NCBI RefSeq assembly: GCF_902459465.1
Contig: NC_047063.1
Span: 5,022,001-5,086,000 of the forward strand
Length of the DNA stretch: 64,000 nucleotides
Direction of reading: 5' to 3'
Source: Asterias rubens
Lineage: Eukaryota > Echinodermata > Asteroidea > Forcipulatida > Asteriidae
A program made the translations under genes and the position numbers. The notes below the pieces were generated by a model. The model was not told the DNA's origin. It saw nothing but the letters and a program-made list of their open reading frames with translations, and made no database searches. This document shows positions 45,631 through 59,500 of this stretch, one piece after another. How positions within the stretch are numbered: the stretch's first letter is position 1; every line of letters begins with the position of its first letter.

Positions 45631-48630
45631 ATGTCAGAGATAAAAACTCATTAGTGGTATCGAGCCAGGTATGTGGCAGAGGGTGGTCCCCGTACTCTAA
45701 CACTCTTTTCCCGAGACTCACAGGACACAATAGGAAGGGGGGTACAACAAGCTGTTTATAACGGTGATGGGGTCCTCACCTAAAAGCTCAACTAGGAAAT
45801 CGAGGGTGACGAATTCTGAAAAAAAATTAAGTTAAGTTCAAGCTGATATATAAGATCTCTGTATTTACGCTATTTGTTTACTATTTCTTTTTTCGAGGGG
45901 GGGGGGGTTTAAAAATTGTGTACGTTGTCAAGACATGAGAGAGAAACACCGAAGAAATTAAGAACAAAACCTTACCCGATGAACTGAAGCCAAGCTTTGT
46001 AAAAAATGTCATAGTATGGCAATTAATTCACACTTTATTATTAGAAGACCTACATGTACATGGCAAATCATTCTAAACACGATGTAGTTGGTTGTAAGGT
46101 TGGTACATACATACTGTAATTGAGTTTGCTTATTTCATCTTTTTAACTTTGTGTAAGCGTATCAGGCAAACATAGAAAATACAAACAGTATGCACAAATA
46201 CATCTTTTGCACATCAAATAGGCTTACAAGTGCTGTCATATTGTAGTTGAATGCAACTCGGGGCATATTAAATTCAAAATAAGAATAAACGCAAACCAAT
46301 TTGTTTCTTTTCTAATTTCTGGCGGTCGGAGAGGAGGTAAGGCACTGCCCCTGACTACAACATTATCAATCCATGGGGATTCGATATACAATGTATTGAC
46401 TTTTTCCCAGGTGAAAATTTCATATTTTGCTATACATTTAATATAATTTGTACATATGTACGTGTGAATACGTTGTATGTGAAACAAGCATTTATACACT
46501 GATTGTTGAAATGTTTTGTATATTTGTTTATGTATCAATCTCATTTTCTACACAAACTAGCTCAATTACTTTTTAAGATTTTCTTGTTAATTATTGTAAT
46601 TAACTGTACATAGAATCAGAAGAGTATTAAGTAGGAAATCAGAAGATAATAACTTTGCAAACATGCAGACGAAAAAAACAGACGCCAAAACAAGTATTTG
46701 ACTTGAACATGTAAGTAAAAGTGGCCCATTTATAGAACACCTTTGTGCAAAACGTTACAATATGGCCCTAATGAGAAACTAAACCATATATCCAAAGTGC
46801 ATGTTCGAGGTCGCACAATGTGGCCTGGCACATAACACCGTATTGAATACGACGTCACCGTTCAAATATCTGCCCTACAACATGGCGTCTGTGTGCATGT
46901 GCGTGCGTGCATGTGCCGTAGAAATCAAACCGGGAATGCTACGTGATGCGTGCTTCATTGATGTGTGCGTTTGGACGCAGATACGGTTCGCCCTACAAGA
47001 TGGCGGCTTTCATAGCAGCAATGGGGTTATTCCATACGGTCTATTTGACAACTCAATTGATGGTTGAGTGCTGTGGTGCACACAGGCTCAAGCTCTAGTG
47101 TTTTCAGAGTGGACTTGGGTGGTGTAGAGGTTTCTTTCCTCGTCTGTCTAGGACCTTGGTTCCAATCTCGCAGGGGCATTGTTTACCTTGGGTTTTCAGT
47201 CCCTTTCTGTGTGAGTGGGTTTTCCAAAGAACAATTGTTCGCATATTTATGATTCCCTAAACAATGCACAGTACCCTAATCATCTGATGTGTCACGTTTT
47301 AACAACAAATACATCGGATGTACAAAAAAGCGTAATGTATCATGAAGAGGAAGAACATGTACCATCATCATGCTGCACCTTTCAGTTCAGTGGTGGTGTC
47401 ATGGGGTGCAAAAAGGGTGCTAGACCAACTGGCAACAATAATCCAATGTGATCAACGTTTGAGCTATCTTTTATTTGTTGAGCATTTGTTAAAAGGTCGT
47501 ATATGCAGTTCCAGGTAACTATAGTCTATATTTCACATTATTTAATTGATGTTAAAATTACATGTGGGATAAGGTGAGTGGACCATGTTTATGATACGGT
47601 GGTGTATGGGAGAAAAAATACACCTGTACATTTGTTATTATTTCATTATTTTCAGAAATGACATAAATATTACACAGTAGTGTTTGATTTGAAAAGGTTG
47701 TTTATATCTTCAACAAGATTAGGGTTCATACCAAAGACAGAAACTGTTGCTTAGCGGAAAAAGGTTACCAGCCAAAACACAATGGATGTGCATTATTGGG
47801 GGACTGGTTCCCTACAGATTACATGATTAGCATTTACCCAAAATTATACCCAGACAGTTCTTTCCGATGCCAATTTAATTGCGTTACTAAAAGTTTTCCC
47901 CATGTGTACAATAGCACCACCTTTTTGCAGATGAAAAAGCCAAACCTTAATCTCTAAAATCAGAGAAAGCTTATTTTTACACAAAAAAAGAAATATATGT
48001 AAATGCTTTGTGCCATCAAGACCATAAGAACTTTAAAAAATCTAATTGACATCAGTTGAAAGTTATGTATAAAGTGTTGATATTGTTTACCTGCATTTAT
48101 TCACTAGAGTACAAAAAAATTTACAAATAATAGACCAGAAACGATAAAAATATAAGAAGTGGTCAAATTTCTTTATAATTTTTGTTTTTGTATGCTTGTT
48201 TACAGTGTATGATTCTAATTTATTTATAACCAATGGCATTGCGGTAATGTATTAACACAGCTGAACAGGCTAAACAAAGTCTCTCCCGCGAGTGATTTAT
48301 TTGCCTGTTGGTTTGTGTCGATATGAGGCTAGACAATACAAACAATAAATTATTTAATAAATTAAATAATTGGTTGTTAAATAATTAGTGATTTTGTGGA
48401 GTCACCTACAGCTGTCGGGGTTGTAAAAAGTACTAATTAATTCAATGTAAAATAAATACTACTCCATATTTCAAATCATTTCTGTGTCAGTGACATTTAT
48501 TAACTCATGTTGTGATAACACTTCACTAACTTCGCTTGCCACCACCAGTCTCGTTCAAAGACCACTGGGGTGGGCTAATGTACAAATTCTTGATTTAGGA
48601 TGACATGAAGCATGACGGGCTGTTGGCGCA
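45631..48630. other. 3' untranslated and intergenic DNA after the optineurin/NEMO-like gene
   Basis: No further coding exon seen. AATAAA words occur near 46283, 48344 and 48450. A degraded tRNA-like SINE head lies near 47112-47180 (GGTGTAGAGG, then GGTTCCAATCTCGCAGG). Confidence 0.4.
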
Positions 48631-48633
48631 TAC

Positions 48634-49139
48634 CAGAGCTGCCAACATCCCCCTGATCCTGCAGAAAGTTCCCTGAAAATAGACCAATCTTTCTATGAGT
48701 GATAAACAAATTTGAAAATTTCCCTGATTATAACATCAATCTTATACAGCGCACGTACCTACCGATCAAGGTACTCAAGGTGCTGAGTAAATACAAACTT
48801 TCAGAAAGATTGGTTATTGCAGTGATGAATTTTTAGACCCAATTATTTAGCACCTTATAAGGGTTTACAAGGTGCTACGGCGCATACAGCAGCCACAGCC
48901 AGGAACACCGGGAATATACCAGGAACACCGGGGAACAACACACGCGTTACACAACACATGGGACCAACGGTTTTACGTCCCATCCGAAGGACGAAGCAAT
49001 GGTTAAGTGTCTTGCTTAAGGACACAAGTGTCACGGCTTGGGATTCGAACCCACCATTTATGTCAATGTAATGCTAAAAGTCTCCCCGATTGTTGTACAA
49101 AATCTCCTTGATTGGGAGATGCAAATATTGGCAGCTCTG
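48634..49139. mobile_element. TIR element CAGAGCTGCCAAC with a nested SINE
   Basis: Ends CAGAGCTGCCAACAT and ATATTGGCAGCTCTG are inverted. The interior is split by a minus-strand tRNA-Leu SINE at about 48745-49060. The flanking 6-mers (GCATAC and CAATAT) match only in part, so the copy is old or the edges are off by a few bases. Confidence 0.6.
48745..49060 (-). mobile_element. tRNA-Leu SINE nested in a DNA transposon
   Basis: Has GGTACTCAAGGTGCTGAGTA, GGGTTTACAAGGTGCTACGG and GACACAAGTGTCACGGCTTG, ending at GGGATTCGAACCCA, which is the B-box read in reverse; the head beyond it is missing. Confidence 0.7.
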
Positions 49140-49230
49140 CAATATGCAAAGTCAGAAGTACATTCACACATATGGGGTTTGAGGTATTGCATGATGAGGT
49201 ATCAATATATATCTGGTTTGCAGTAAGACC

Positions 49231-49430
49231 AGGGCCCAATTTCATAGAGCTGCTTAAGCACAAAATTTTGCTTAAGCAAAAAAATCCTTGCTTAGTAAAA
49301 TCAGATAACCGGCCAAGACTCCGATCAATTGTTATGCTAAGTGAACAACAGTTAAATACCAGTCACAAGCAATGTATATGGCATGAAATTTTGGCAATTT
49401 TTTGCTTAAGCAGCTCTATGAAATTGGCCC
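49231..49430. mobile_element. Palindromic MITE (family 6)
   Basis: Starts GGGCCCAATTTCATAGAGCT and ends AGCTCTATGAAATTGGCCCC; inner TTGCTTAAGCA words. Confidence 0.75.
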
Positions 49431-49927
49431 CAGGTGTGTATCTAATTGCCAGGTAGATCTTGTTATTTTTAGTACAAGTTCAACATTTACAAAGATAATT
49501 TGCAATGGATTTACACAATAAAGCTACATTATTATCGATTGTCAAATCTTTAGTAAACAGGAAGAGGTGACTTAGGTCGGGGGAATGGTCCAATGTGCGG
49601 AAAATAAGTCTGAATCTCCGATGAAATTTTAACATGTATAAAAGGTTTTCATCGAGGAGACATTTAATTTCCTCTTCATTTTGGTTGTGAAGCCAAGGAC
49701 GCTCAGAAAAGTGAACTTTATCACTGCACATCACTGCACTATCCAAGACCCCAATTGAGAGAAGAGAAGGAAGTTTCAGTTTTAGATGTGGGAGGGAAAA
49801 CCCCAGAGAGTTAGTTATTTCAGGGAAAACAACTGCAGTCAGGTAGGGACTGAAAACCCAATCCACATAGTGCCCCCCCCCTGATTCCTAGAGGTGGAAG
49901 GTAAGGAAAGATACCACTACAATGTAT

Positions 49928-50460
49928 GTAGGGTGTCATGGCCGAGGGATTACGAGCATTGAATTCGAATTCATGAATCCCAGTCTTGATAGTTCTTTCA
50001 TTGAGCAAGATGCTCTACTATAATTGCTTCTCTCCACAAGGGGTACAAGAAAACTTCTTTTTCAATCAGTAAATCTCGCCTGGCTTGACCTGCATGTTCT
50101 AGTCAAAGAGAGACCAGGGGTCGATTTCACAAAGAGTTAGGACTCGTCTTATCTCGAGTTAGGACGAGTAACTTGTCCTAACTGAGGACTAATCTTGAGG
50201 TCTGCATGCTACAGTGCAGGGTTGGGACTCGGGTTAAGTCCTAAGATTAGTTTTAAGTTAGGAAGAATTTTATGAATTTTACGGCAACTTTTTCGCCGGA
50301 CTTTCTTAACTAAATGCTGCAGGCTTTGGCTAGTCGTGTTTTCCTCTTGGTTTTTGATTCCCATTTTTGTTTTTTTCCTGTCATTCTGTGAGCACTTTGC
50401 AACCTTAAGAAAAGGCGCTACATTGTACATAAACTGGTGCTATTATTGTTATTATTATAA
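49928..50460 (+). mobile_element. tRNA-Leu SINE broken by a family 5 hairpin
   Basis: Head GGTGTCATGGCCGAGGGATT, core TTCATTGAGCAAGATGC and TATAATTGCTTCTCTCC. A truncated family 5 MITE follows (50116-50275), then the SINE 3' part with AAGGCGCTACATTGTAC and an ATT tail. Confidence 0.6.
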
Positions 50461-50581
50461 TTAGTATTGCCTGTGAGGATAGAGTTTGGAGGGCAATGGC
50501 AGCTCAGGGTTATATACTTCCCAGGGAGCTGAATAAGATTACAGGAACACTATTGGCACAATAACCATTGAAGTGTCACTG

Positions 50582-53500
50582 TCACCTAGGCTGGTAATAT
50601 TTAGAAAAGCGAGAGAATCTAGACTCTGAATCTCGGTGTGGATGGGTGGGAAACGGAGCATAGTCACTGTAGCAGTCATCCCACACTCCATCAGCGATCT
50701 TCCCTGCTTCCTCTTTTGAGACGTCTCGAGTTGCTATAATAGAAGCCACTGCTAGTCTCTTTACACAAGCCTAGGTGGAGAGAGGAATAAGTGTAGACAG
50801 TCAAGAAGGGTTTGAGGAGAAGTCAAATATCTTACGTTGCTAGGATTTGAAATTTATCTTAAAAATTAATTTTACCAAAATTGAAAACAAAACCTCAGTA
50901 GTGCACTTTAAAAAATAAACCTTGAACCTAAAAGAAATAACTGCAATTGTTTAAATTTGTCACGGATTTAAAATAGTATGTGCAATATGTGTATAAATGA
51001 ATAACCAGTGCATACAGATAATGAAAAGAATTTGATTACGAGGTGAAATCTAGACTGTAATATCTCTAAGAGGCAAAGTCTCATTGTACACTATAACATG
51101 TCATTTGATATTTTTTCAGATTATTCATAGATTATTTCTACATAAAAATAAATCACAGCTTATAACTTATTTAAACAACAAGGTATTAAATGGCTGATAA
51201 ATACATAGCTCGACCTGTAAAAGACTGTTTGTGCACAAGCTGATGCAAATCACATTGAGATTAAAGTTAATTTTAAAACTATTATAACAAATTTATTGTC
51301 ATGGTAAACTACATGAAATTTGATTTTCTTTGTACAAGCCGAGTAAATAAAAGTACGGGCATATGAAAAAAATGGACAACAAGAACTGAAAATTATACAA
51401 AAATAACAGTGATTAAGACAACAGATTTGTAACAGATTTGTAAGGAAACATATAAATATAGCTATACATGTAGATCAGATTTATCTCAACCATCTACTCT
51501 TAAAAAGGGTTAATTACACTAGGAAAGAAAATATCCTACAATCTGTTGGCCTGGGACATACTTGTCGGATCCTACCTGAGCAATTCTGAACAATTCAAGG
51601 GCTATAAGAAGGGTAGAATGGATCACACAAAATTGTATTGAATCTCAATGTTATGTTTTTATAATTTTTTGCATACTTTTTGTGTCTGCTCCGACAATCC
51701 TGCTAACATGTTTGGTGGTGTGCTGGAGTTTTCGACAAGGCTTAAAGGAACATGTTGCCATAAATCGGACGAGTTGGTCTATACAAAGCATTTGTAACCG
51801 TTTGTTATAAAATGCATATATGGTTGGAAAGATGTTTTAAAAGTAGAATACAATGATCCACACAAATTTGTCTCGAAATTGCCTGGTTTTCCTTTTACTT
51901 TGCGAACTAACACAGTCAGTCATTTATCGTGTTAGTCGACGAGGTAAAAGGAAAACCGTGCAATTTCGGAGCATGTTTGTGCGGATCATTGTATTCTACT
52001 AAATTACATTATCTTTCTACCCATATGCATTTTATAACAAGCGGTTACAAACGCTTTTCAAAGACCAAGCCGACCGATCCTAGGCAACATTTTCCTTTCA
52101 GAAAGTGAACTAATTTTTGGTCGAACAAAGACAAATTGACCTCGATTGGACTTGAACATGCTATGTTCAGATTAATGTGCCAGTGCTCCACAAGCTGGGT
52201 CACATGTATCTCACCCTCATTTTGACGGTCTCCCTATTTTGTCAATATCTTTGTTCCGGGGTTTCTTGTGGGTAATTAATTGATCTATGTGAGAATTTCA
52301 CTTACCTCATGATTGTATTTGGCACCAATGTTTCCCCGGTAAAACTTCTCACTCAGGAAGGAGCAGTCCCCACTTAAGTTAGCTGCACGGATCTGGGGAT
52401 AAGAACACTGGAATGTTAACTCATGGATAATGAAAGTGTCAATAGTCTGGAATCAAGCAAGTTTAACAATACTCTGCTGGAATGCCAGCCCCATCGGACA
52501 ACAATGCCCTGCAATCAATTAGATTTCGTTTCATTCAATAATGGTTGACAAAAAGCATGCCTGGCAGTACGGCAGTAAGCATCTGAAATTTGTGTTATAA
52601 TAATACATACAGCATTTATAAGGTGCACTTTACTGAAAACACTCAAAGGCGCCGGTCAGGAAGAAGATTAGTACTTTAAAACATTAGGGGGACTGGACAC
52701 TATTGGTAATTATTCAAAATAATTGTTAGCATAAAAACTTACTTGGTTACAAGTAATGGAGAGCTGTTGATAGTATAAAACATTGTGAGAAACGGCTCCC
52801 TCTGAAGTAACGCAGTTTTCGAGAAAGAAGTAATTTTCCACAAATTTGGTTTCAAGACCACAGATTTAGAATTTGTGGTTTCGAAATCAAGCATCTGAAA
52901 GCACACGACTTTGTGTAACAAGGGTGTTTTTTCTTTGATTATTATCTCGCAACTTTGAAAACCAGTTGAGCTCAAATGTTCACAGGTTTGTTATTTTATG
53001 CATAATGTTGAGATACACCAAGTTAGCAGACAGGTCTTCGACAATTACCAATAGTGTCCAATGTTTTTAAGTAGCTGTATGAAATTGTGCCGCCCTGGCA
53101 TCTTTCCTAAAGTGTGTTCAAGGTTGCAAAATCTTTGTTCATGAATTATGGTTGTCCTGAGATCAACCAGTGGTTTGACTTCCCAGAACCACGACAACTC
53201 ACAAAGAGAGATTATGGAAATAGTGTCCTTGCAAACCTCACTTGATTGTATTCCCAACACGCAAAGTTTCAAATCCTACTTAACGAGCAAGGGAAATGTC
53301 AAATTCAATTTTGTGACGTGTTATTTGTGAATGATGTTCTCATTTTCCAATAGATACAGGGCTCAAGTTTCACGCTGGATTGCAATCCGAGGCCAGTGGT
53401 TTTAGTGATGGGCCATTTAACTCACGATCTGAGTCTGACAGCTCTGGCCAATTTGTGTTTTTCAATTGAATATCAATATACCTCACTGTGTAATTTCTTG

Positions 53501-56500
53501 AACAGAAACAAATTATGCTCAAAGTGACTTTGAGTCTATTGAGTAAAGAAATATACGTAAAAAGAAACGTTACAGAATTGGTAAGAAACTAAAATCGTGA
53601 AGATCACAGATTTACATACAACTTACACGGTCGAGGATGTTTTTGCCACAGTATTGATTTGAAAAAGTGTCTCAAATAATAGTAAGAAACAAAGATACTA
53701 TGTTAACATGGGAAACATTGGAAAATGTAAACTTGGGTTATGACCTTTACCTTTTCCATGACTATTTTGGTTTAGTGGAATGAGGTCAGATCCTTCAGCC
53801 ATTTGTGGCCGCTATGGTCTCTTAAAATTACCTTTGGTAATTGCCAAAGACCAGTATTCTCACTTGGTGTATCCCGAGCTCCCAACATATGCATACAATA
53901 ACAAATATGTGAACATTTTGACTCAATAGGAGACTTTCCAACGCTGGGTGGCAGCAGACATACCGGGCAAATTTCCATTGTTTACGTAGTTCTGAACATG
54001 CGCATAATTCTGACAACAATGGATTTACCCGGTAAGTCTGCTGCCCTCTATCATCCCAGAAAGTCTCCCATTGGTCATTGAAGTTGCAAGAGAATAATGA
54101 ACGAACACACACCCTTCAAATACACATACTTGGGTGCTTTCAGATGCAACATTTTGACTCAATTGGTCATTGAAGTTGCAAGAGAATAATGAACGAACAC
54201 ACACCCTTCGATTACACATACTTGGGTGCTTTCAGATGCCTAAAAACAAGCTTCAGACCTGAAGTCATTTAATATTTCTGTGAGAAATAACATAATAATA
54301 ATAATATCGAAGTCTTATATAGCGCACGTATATCTACCAAACAAGGTAGAGTGTCACGGCCGAGTGGTTAAGAGCATCGAATTCAAGTTCTGGTGCTAAT
54401 TCACCGGAGTGTGGGTTCGAATCCCGGTCGTGACACTTGTGTCCTTGAGCAAGATACTTTACTATAATTGCTTCTCTTCACCCAGGGGTATAAATGGGTA
54501 CCTGCGAGGGTAGAGGTTGATATTGTGAATGAAATGCTTTCGGAGCGCCACGGCAGCTCGGGGCTGTATACTCCCTAATGGGAGCTGAGAAAGATTAAAG
54601 GGATGTTTATTGGCCCAATGACCAGGGGACTATATAATATGTAAAGCGCATTGATACGGTTTATTGTGAAATGCGCTATATAAGAATTTGTTATTATTAT
54701 TATTATTATTAAGGTACTCAAGGCGCTGAGTATATATACAAACTTTCAGAAAGATAGGTTATTGCGGTGATGAATTCTGAGACCCAATTATTTAGCACCT
54801 TATAAGGGTTTACAAGGTGCTACGGCGCATTAAGCAGCCACAACCAGGAACACCGTGGCGAACCCCTTCTCTTTACGATAAGTGCACTGGGTTCTTTTAC
54901 ATGCGTTACACAACACATGGGACCAACGGCTTTACGTCCCATCCGAGGGACGAAGCAATGGTTAAGTGTCTTGCTCAAGGACACAGTGTCACGGCTGGGG
55001 ATTCGAATACACACTCTGCTGATCAGAAACACCAGAGTTTGAATTCGGTGCTCTTAACCCGCGTGGCCACGACACTTCCACACGACATCTTCCTCACAAC
55101 TACAATACAATACTTCAGGAGAGCCGTTTCGCCTAATGGTTTAAGCTATCAACAGCTCTCCATTGCACATTACCAAGTAAGTCGTTATGCTAAAAATTAT
55201 TTTGACTAATTACTGTGTGCCTTTAAATTACTCAAAATTAATGACAGTTACAATTACAGTCAATTGTAATTATTAGCATAAAACCTTACTTGGTAATGAG
55301 TGAAGGGGAGAGGTTGATAGTATAAAACATTGTGAGAACTGGCTCCCTCTGAAGTGACATAGTTTTCGAGAAAGAAGTAATTTTCCACAAATTTGATTCC
55401 GATTACTCGGAATTAATTTTGAAGTCTCAAAATCAAGCATCTGAAAGCACACAACTTCGTGTGACAAGGGTGTGTTTTCTTTCATTATTATCTCGCAACT
55501 TCGACGACCAACTGAGCTCACATTTTCACAGGTTGTTATATGTTGAGAAACACCAAGTGAGAAGACTGGTCTTTGACAATTTCCATTAGCGTCCAGGGTC
55601 TTCAAGTGTGGAATCAACATTGGCTCTTCTCTAAGATTGCCAGGATGTTCTTACCTCACTACAAGCTACTGCTTTAAGATCTGTCCAGTCCACTTGACTC
55701 TTAGTGTGGTCGTAAGCATGAACCAACTCATGGGTGAGAAGCATGCTGGTCAGGCGCTGGGTGGGACTCCTGTTCTCACATACAAGGATCTAAGAATTAC
55801 ACAAAAGAATAGTATTTTAGTTTTACCCACAGAGCTATATATATTGACTAGAGCGCTTACACCCCGTTATACACGCGCTAAGGTTTTGAAGCCTTGTGGG
55901 CGCATCCATGTTTATGTACAAACCAATACAAAAGCTTGAAATTTTGTACGGCAATTGTACGGCTATTTGCATAATAGTGCGTTTGTTCTTTTTTATGTGC
56001 CATCGAAGCAAAAATGCAGTAAATATGAACGCACAATCTGCTGATCAGCGCACAAACTGCGAGCGTCATGTGCGTCATGATTAAATGGCGCGTTTACTTT
56101 TTTTTAGTACGGCAATCAAGTCGAAGTTACGGTGTTTGTAGCGCGGACGTTTGCGAGTGGACAGTTGCGTACGTAAGCGCACACGCTGAATGTAAAATAA
56201 TCGCGGCAATGTGTGTTCTCTTAAAATTCAAAATTCACGCAACACATCAAACATGTCTGCGCACAGGGTGGCTTCAAAACGCAGAGCAAGTTAGCGCTCT
56301 AGTCAATATATATAGCTCTATGGTTTTACCCCAGAATCAGGCACATTCTAGGCACGAAGAACTGCTCCTATGGGCAAACATCCTTAATACAGTGGATCAC
56401 CAGAGCGTTCTGCTGGACCACAACATTGTGCCCAGCTATACAAAAAAAAATTCGTAAAGCATTTTGAATTTTCCAATTTTCCAAGCTATGAAAATTTTTT

Positions 56501-59500
56501 ACGTAAAGCATTTTGAATTTTCCAATGGAACATTTCGTGTAAGTTTGTTGGAATACGTTCCTTCCAGTCAGACTTTTGAGACGCTCCTTTACAGCAATGT
56601 GTGATAAGCACAAACTCAACTGACAACTCGGGTAGATATTGAACCCACGACCTTGCCTAGTGACAAGATTTGTTTGTACATGATGTAATTAGCACAACAG
56701 TTTGCATGAAAGGAGAAGGCCAACCTGATAATAATAGAACAATAACTTTTAGATCGATTAGCTACTTAAAGGCAGTGGACACTATTGGTAATTACTCAAA
56801 ATAATGATAAGCATAAAACCCTACTTGGTGACGAGTAATGGGGAGAGGTTGGTAGTATAAAACATTGTGAGAAACGGCTCCCTCTGAAGTAACGTAGTTT
56901 TCGAGAAAGAAGTAATTTTCCACGAATTTGATTTCGAGACCTCAGATTTAGAATTTGAGGTCTCAAAATCAACCATCTGAAAGCACACAACTTCGTGTGA
57001 CAAGGGTATTTTTTCTTTCATTATTATCTGGCAACTTTGATGACCAGTTGAGCTCAAGTTTCACAGGTTTGTTATTTTATGCATATTTTGAGATACACCA
57101 AGTGAGAAGACTGGTCTCTGACAATGACCAATAGTGTCCGGTGTCTTTAAGTGAGTGACCTGCACAGAGTTTGTCGTTGCAGTTTGCTATGTGCTTTGTC
57201 AAAGATTGTTTCTTTACAACTCAAGCTGCATTTGGTAGGATGCCACTGAAATAAAGGGTTAACATACTAGAGAGGTTGGAATGACAAAATTATTAATTTT
57301 ACCTCATTTCTGTTTGGGTCAAAGCCTCCATTGATATTAGTCTCGGTGGTACATTTCTCACAGGTGACTTGCTTTTCAATGTCAAACTCACTGTATAAGA
57401 ACAACACAAAAACAAAAAAGGAAATAAAGGAGATTTCATGAGTACATGTATAAGTGATATTGATAGTATGCCTAATGTGGCTAACTATATTTATGTTAGG
57501 CTTTATTTCTATTTATAAAAAGGAAACACCCTTGTCACACAAAATTGTGTGCTTTCAGATGCTTGATTTCTAGACCTCAAATTCTAAATCTGAAGTCTCT
57601 AAATCAAATTCGATAAAAATTACTTCTTTCTTGAAAACTATGTTACTTCAGAGGGAGCCGTTTCTCAAGAGCTCCCCATTACTCGTAACCAAGTAAGTTG
57701 TTATGCTAATAATTATTTTGAGTAATTACCAATAGTGTCCACTGCCTTTAAATAATGTCAGTGGAAATGAAGGAAGTTAACAAAATACACAAAATGCATA
57801 AACATAAAATGCATGGGGTACTTGAACCCACCCCAAACCTCGTTCCCAGGGGTGATCGATCTCACCACGCCATCTTTTCCCAGCATGCCTTGATCGATCA
57901 TAACCCCTGAAAGTGTAACTCCAAAATATCCAATTATAAGGGATATTACAATTAGCCCTGTGGTTGCTCTGTTCTGCGTTGGGCGTTAGTCGCGCACACG
58001 CTGGATGCGCTGTGTGTAATAAAGTCATAAACTTGCCTTGGCATTCAGTGTTGCATGACAAAAAAAAGTGAGCTTTTTGGAGACGCACTGCGTTTCAAAT
58101 TTTGCGCGTATATGATAGCCAATCAAAGACAGCGTGATACGGCACGCTGCCCATGGTAGCGAGGTTGACCCACCCCCTCTTCCCCCTAAAAACAAAACAA
58201 AACAAAACAGATAAAAAATACACCAAAATGGAAGGTTCAATACATACATGGTACTTGTCAGCCTATATTAGTGTATGACAATGAAGTAAACACACGGAGC
58301 ACAATTAATGTTAACTTACCTTCCTAATTTCTTCAATGATTCTAAAAGGGTCTTCACATTTGGATCTACAGAAAAAGGGGGAGAAATGTCACAATACATG
58401 TAGTTGCTTCATCCACAGCCAAAACAAAGGAGCTACATATTGTTCCCAGTAAAGATCAGTGACCTGCATCAAATCATTGATGGGGTGCTCAGAACTCAGT
58501 TCCCTGCCACCAAATACAAAAGGGCTTGAATCTTTTTGGGAAAGAACACTGCAAAAAACTGCAAAATATTTACTGGACCTTTTTTTTTTTTACAATCTAA
58601 AAGATTTGTCTCCTTCATATTATTATTAAGAATTCTTTAATACTCAACTTGTAAGTTTACTTTTTTTTAGAATCTTAATACATGTAGTCAAAATTTGTAT
58701 AGGAGATCACTTGTACAAAATATACAGTAAAACCCAGTATCACTCAGTAAAAGTAAGTCATAAAAATAGTTAATTAGTTTTAAATAAAAAATACAACATC
58801 ACATCATGAAAACAAAATCCCACATTAAACATTAACAAAACAAGTTAAAGATATATCGGAGAGTAGGCCTACTTTCTTTTAAAAGACATTATAACACTAT
58901 GATAGTTGGTTATGGTAGTGTCAGTGAAAATAATATGGATGTTCTGTTAATGTTATCATTTAATTAATATTATATTTTTTCTTCAAATATAATGAGGCTA
59001 TTTCTTCATTGTCATGATTGTCTTCTTTACAAAAGCTGGCGTGGGCCTAGTTTGTATTTTGGGACCAAGCCAGCAGAACCAGCCCAGAACAAAATTAGGA
59101 TACTTTGCCAACTTTAACTAAATATCCTGACTATTTATTCAGAATCATTAGAACCTCTTGAGTTTTGAGTAAGGTGATCCCTTTGTAGTTGCGATAACCC
59201 AACCCTCCTCCCAACGGTCGCGGCCGGCCGGGGGAGGGTTACGTAAATCGCAAATATTCCCGGATAACTTTCCGTATGGCGCCACCACTTTTTCACTCAT
59301 TTTTACAAAAAGGGATATATCAATCAGGTAAATTAGATACTATATTATTTTATTTCGAATGAAAAAGTGGTGGCGCCATACGGAAACTTTTCCATATTCC
59401 CTTTGCAGCACAAATTTTCGCTTACTAAGATGGTGCAGCGTTGCGTCACAGCCGTAAGGTGCAAGTGAAGAAAGAAAGAAAAATAATAAACAAAGTGGGG

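Noticed and set aside
46990-47015. AAGATGGCGGC near 47000 as a promoter
   Set aside because: No start codon of a recognisable gene follows; a short word can recur by chance.
54351-54436. Functional tRNA-Leu(CAA) gene
   Set aside because: It folds well, but is continuous with a SINE core and tail, has target duplications and belongs to a repeat family.
57777-58088. 103-codon minus frame containing GYDRSRHAGKRW
   Set aside because: The attractive part is the short dispersed repeat also at 17039.
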